Shown here: in pieces, positions 62,517 to 64,000 of the stretch | Layout: each line of letters opens with the position of its first letter | Numbering within the stretch: position 1 is the first letter of the stretch | Source of the DNA: Candidatus Cryptobacteroides faecavium | Lineage (GTDB): Bacteria; Bacteroidota; Bacteroidia; Bacteroidales; UBA932 | Reading direction: 5' to 3' | Assembly (NCBI GenBank): GCA_017694995.1 | Contig: JADIMB010000001.1 | Coordinates: forward strand, 30,012-94,011 | DNA length: 64,000 nucleotides | Translations under genes and position numbers: made by a program | The notes under the pieces: generated by a model | Seen by the model: only the letters and a program-made list of their open reading frames with translations | Told to the model about the DNA's origin: nothing | The model's database searches: none

Positions 62517-64000
62517 ATGAAAAAAATCATAAAATATACTTCAATTGCGGTTCTCGGGCTCGGACTGTTCGCTTCGTGTACAGAAAAGTTCGAGGAAATG
62601 AATACAAGCAATATTCAGGTCGACCCGTCTGACATGCCTTTGGAGTCGCAGTGTGTCGAGCCGATGAACTACTGTTATCCTCCGCAGCAGAATATGTTCC
62701 AGTTCTGGACCAACTTGACTGTGGATCTCTACAGCGGTTATTTCATGACGCCGAACGGAAACTTCACCAACGGTGACATGGGAGAGAACCGCGGACACAG
62801 CGGCGGTATGTATGAAAACTACTATCTGCATATATTCAACAATACACGCCGTGTGATTGCTGCTTATGAGGAAAGAGGCCAGAAAGGTTTGGCCGGAATC
62901 ATGAAAATTGTCCAGGCTTACGGGACAATTATGACTACGGATGTTTACGGGCCGCTTGCCTACAGTTCCATTATTTCCGGAGAATACGAGTCTTATTTCC
63001 CGTTTGACAGCCAGAAGCAGATATATTTCCAGGTTATCGATGATTTGAGGACAGCGGCTACTGATATCGCTGCTATGTCAGATGCTGAGAAGACGATTCT
63101 GAAGGACAATTTTGACGATTCATGGTGTGCAGGTGATCCGGAAATGTGGATAAAGATTGCAAATACCATGAAGTTGAGAGTGGCTTTGCGTCTTTCCAAG
63201 AGGGAAGCTGAAATGAAGGAAGGGGTGACTGTTGCCGGTAAGGAGTATCCTGGAGTAGACCTGAAAGCCCTCGCTCAGGAGGCAGCAGGAAATACCTTGG
63301 CCAACAATGGCAAGGATATCATGATCAACAAGAGTCTGGAGAACGAGATGTGGCTTATGTTCAACTGGGGAGACTGCGGATTCAACGCCAACCTTGTCAC
63401 TCTCATGTCAGGAATGAAAGACCCTCGCCAGCCTCTTTATATGACGAAGAATAACGGGGATATCACTAATGACGCTGGAGTGGTTACAATGCCGAAAGAA
63501 ACGGATTACGTAGGTATCCGTTTTGCCAGCGGGCTCCCTGGAAAACCTAATGCCTGGGGAAACTTCTCATATTGGCTTGATCCATCCAATTCGAAAGGTA
63601 TCTATGCAGCTCCGCTTCCTATATTCAAGCAGGCAGAATCTTATTTCCTCCTTGCCGAAGCAAAACTCCGTTGGGATATCGGTTCTGAATCTGTGCAGAG
63701 CCTGTACGAAAAAGGAATCAGATGCTCTATGGACAACGAGCTTGCCTACAAAGGCAAATATGCAGATCCTGTAATCACTGCATATCCTGCAGGTGCAGTT
63801 GATGCTTATATCAACAATGATACTGATACCCAATTGGATTTTGTTGACCCTGTAGATCCAGAACTCAATACTAAAGCCGTCAATAAACTCTGCGTAAAAT
63901 GGGATGACAATGCTTCAAACGAGGACAAGCTCGCAAGGATCATCACCCAGAAGTACTTCGCCCTCTTCCCTCTTTCTACCGAGGCATGGGCCGAATACAG
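62517..64000 (+). CDS. SusD/RagB-like surface lipoprotein (3' end beyond the window)
   Basis: The frame opens at ATG 62517 and is still open at 64000 (494 codons). The signal has lipobox LGLFASC. IMKIVQAYGTIMTTDVYGPLAYSSI and DPEMWIKIANTMKLRVALRLSK are helical segments typical of the SusD-like group with TPR-like helices, and SYFLLAEAKLRWDIGSESVQSLYEKGIRCSM is the usual late motif. It should form the lid of the SusC-like transporter and bind the nutrient at the cell surface. Confidence 0.93.
   Translation, partial: MKKIIKYTSIAVLGLGLFASCTEKFEEMNTSNIQVDPSDMPLESQCVEPMNYCYPPQQNMFQFWTNLTVDLYSGYFMTPNGNFTNGDMGENRGHSGGMYENYYLHIFNNTRRVIAAYEERGQKGLAGIMKIVQAYGTIMTTDVYGPLAYSSIISGEYESYFPFDSQKQIYFQVIDDLRTAATDIAAMSDAEKTILKDNFDDSWCAGDPEMWIKIANTMKLRVALRLSKREAEMKEGVTVAGKEYPGVDLKALAQEAAGNTLANNGKDIMINKSLENEMWLMFNWGDCGFNANLVTLMSGMKDPRQPLYMTKNNGDITNDAGVVTMPKETDYVGIRFASGLPGKPNAWGNFSYWLDPSNSKGIYAAPLPIFKQAESYFLLAEAKLRWDIGSESVQSLYEKGIRCSMDNELAYKGKYADPVITAYPAGAVDAYINNDTDTQLDFVDPVDPELNTKAVNKLCVKWDDNASNEDKLARIITQKYFALFPLSTEAWAEY

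Noticed and set aside
1-64000. CRISPR arrays, tRNA or rRNA genes, prophage
   Set aside because: I saw no regularly spaced repeats, no tRNA-like cloverleaf or rRNA sequence, and no phage structural genes. This was by eye, so a short tRNA could be missed.

Overview
The window comes from a chromosome of Bacteroidota, most likely order Bacteroidales. The evidence is a SusC/SusD pair, FimB/Mfa-type fimbrial genes, DUF3575 and DUF3868 proteins, an ECF sigma/FecR/TonB-receptor/DUF4249 unit, promoters of the TAnnTTTG type, starts without Shine-Dalgarno sequences, and an archaeal/eukaryal-type glycyl-tRNA synthetase. GC content is middling and AGG arginine codons are frequent. I cannot name the genus. 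Two perfect TGTTCCACGTGGAACA palindromes (parS type) in and beside mnmG suggest that the window lies near the replication origin. The 0.3 kb between mfd and ruvB holds a cluster of DnaA-box-like words and an AT-rich tract, making it a candidate origin.

Layout. 1-5.6 kb: 5' end of mfd (leftward), ruvB, an Ntn-hydrolase, and the flavoprotein and iron-sulfur subunits of succinate dehydrogenase/fumarate reductase, with no cytochrome b gene beside them. 5.65-7.28 kb: a group II intron directly behind the sdhB terminator; its maturase gene carries an in-frame TGA. 7.3-9.8 kb: a tyrosine recombinase and then an AraC-type regulator gene enclosed by perfect 20-bp inverted repeats, which looks like an invertible ON/OFF cassette. 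9.9-25.7 kb: a leftward operon for type V (FimA/Mfa1-like) fimbriae, with DUF3575, DUF3868/OmpA, Mfa1-like stalk, FimB/Mfa2-like anchor, an accessory subunit, two giant paralogous surface lipoproteins and a thioredoxin-fold protein. It converges on the cassette. 25.9-37.1 kb: housekeeping (PepSY-like lipoprotein, hflX, tonB, ybeY, mnmG, ruvA, sufS, sufE, sufT-like, folK, glyS).

37.1-64 kb: a GC-rich dispersed repeat; a class A beta-lactamase; an ECF sigma/anti-sigma/TonB receptor/DUF4249 surface-signalling locus; an Ogt-like methyltransferase; a SIMPL protein; a second copy of the repeat; a TetR-lipoprotein-MFP-RND-TolC efflux operon; a shortened, cysteine-rich AGE-family epimerase homologue; an M24 aminopeptidase; DUF456; a peptidylprolyl isomerase lipoprotein; a polysaccharide flippase; and a SusC/SusD pair running off the end.

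The most interesting system is the recombinase, invertible regulator cassette and fimbrial operon at 7.3-25.7 kb. I read it as a phase-variation module in which a site-specific recombinase flips the regulator gene itself relative to an outside promoter. The repeats, gene order and promoter-like element are visible in the sequence. That the segment inverts and that the regulator controls the fimbriae are inferences.
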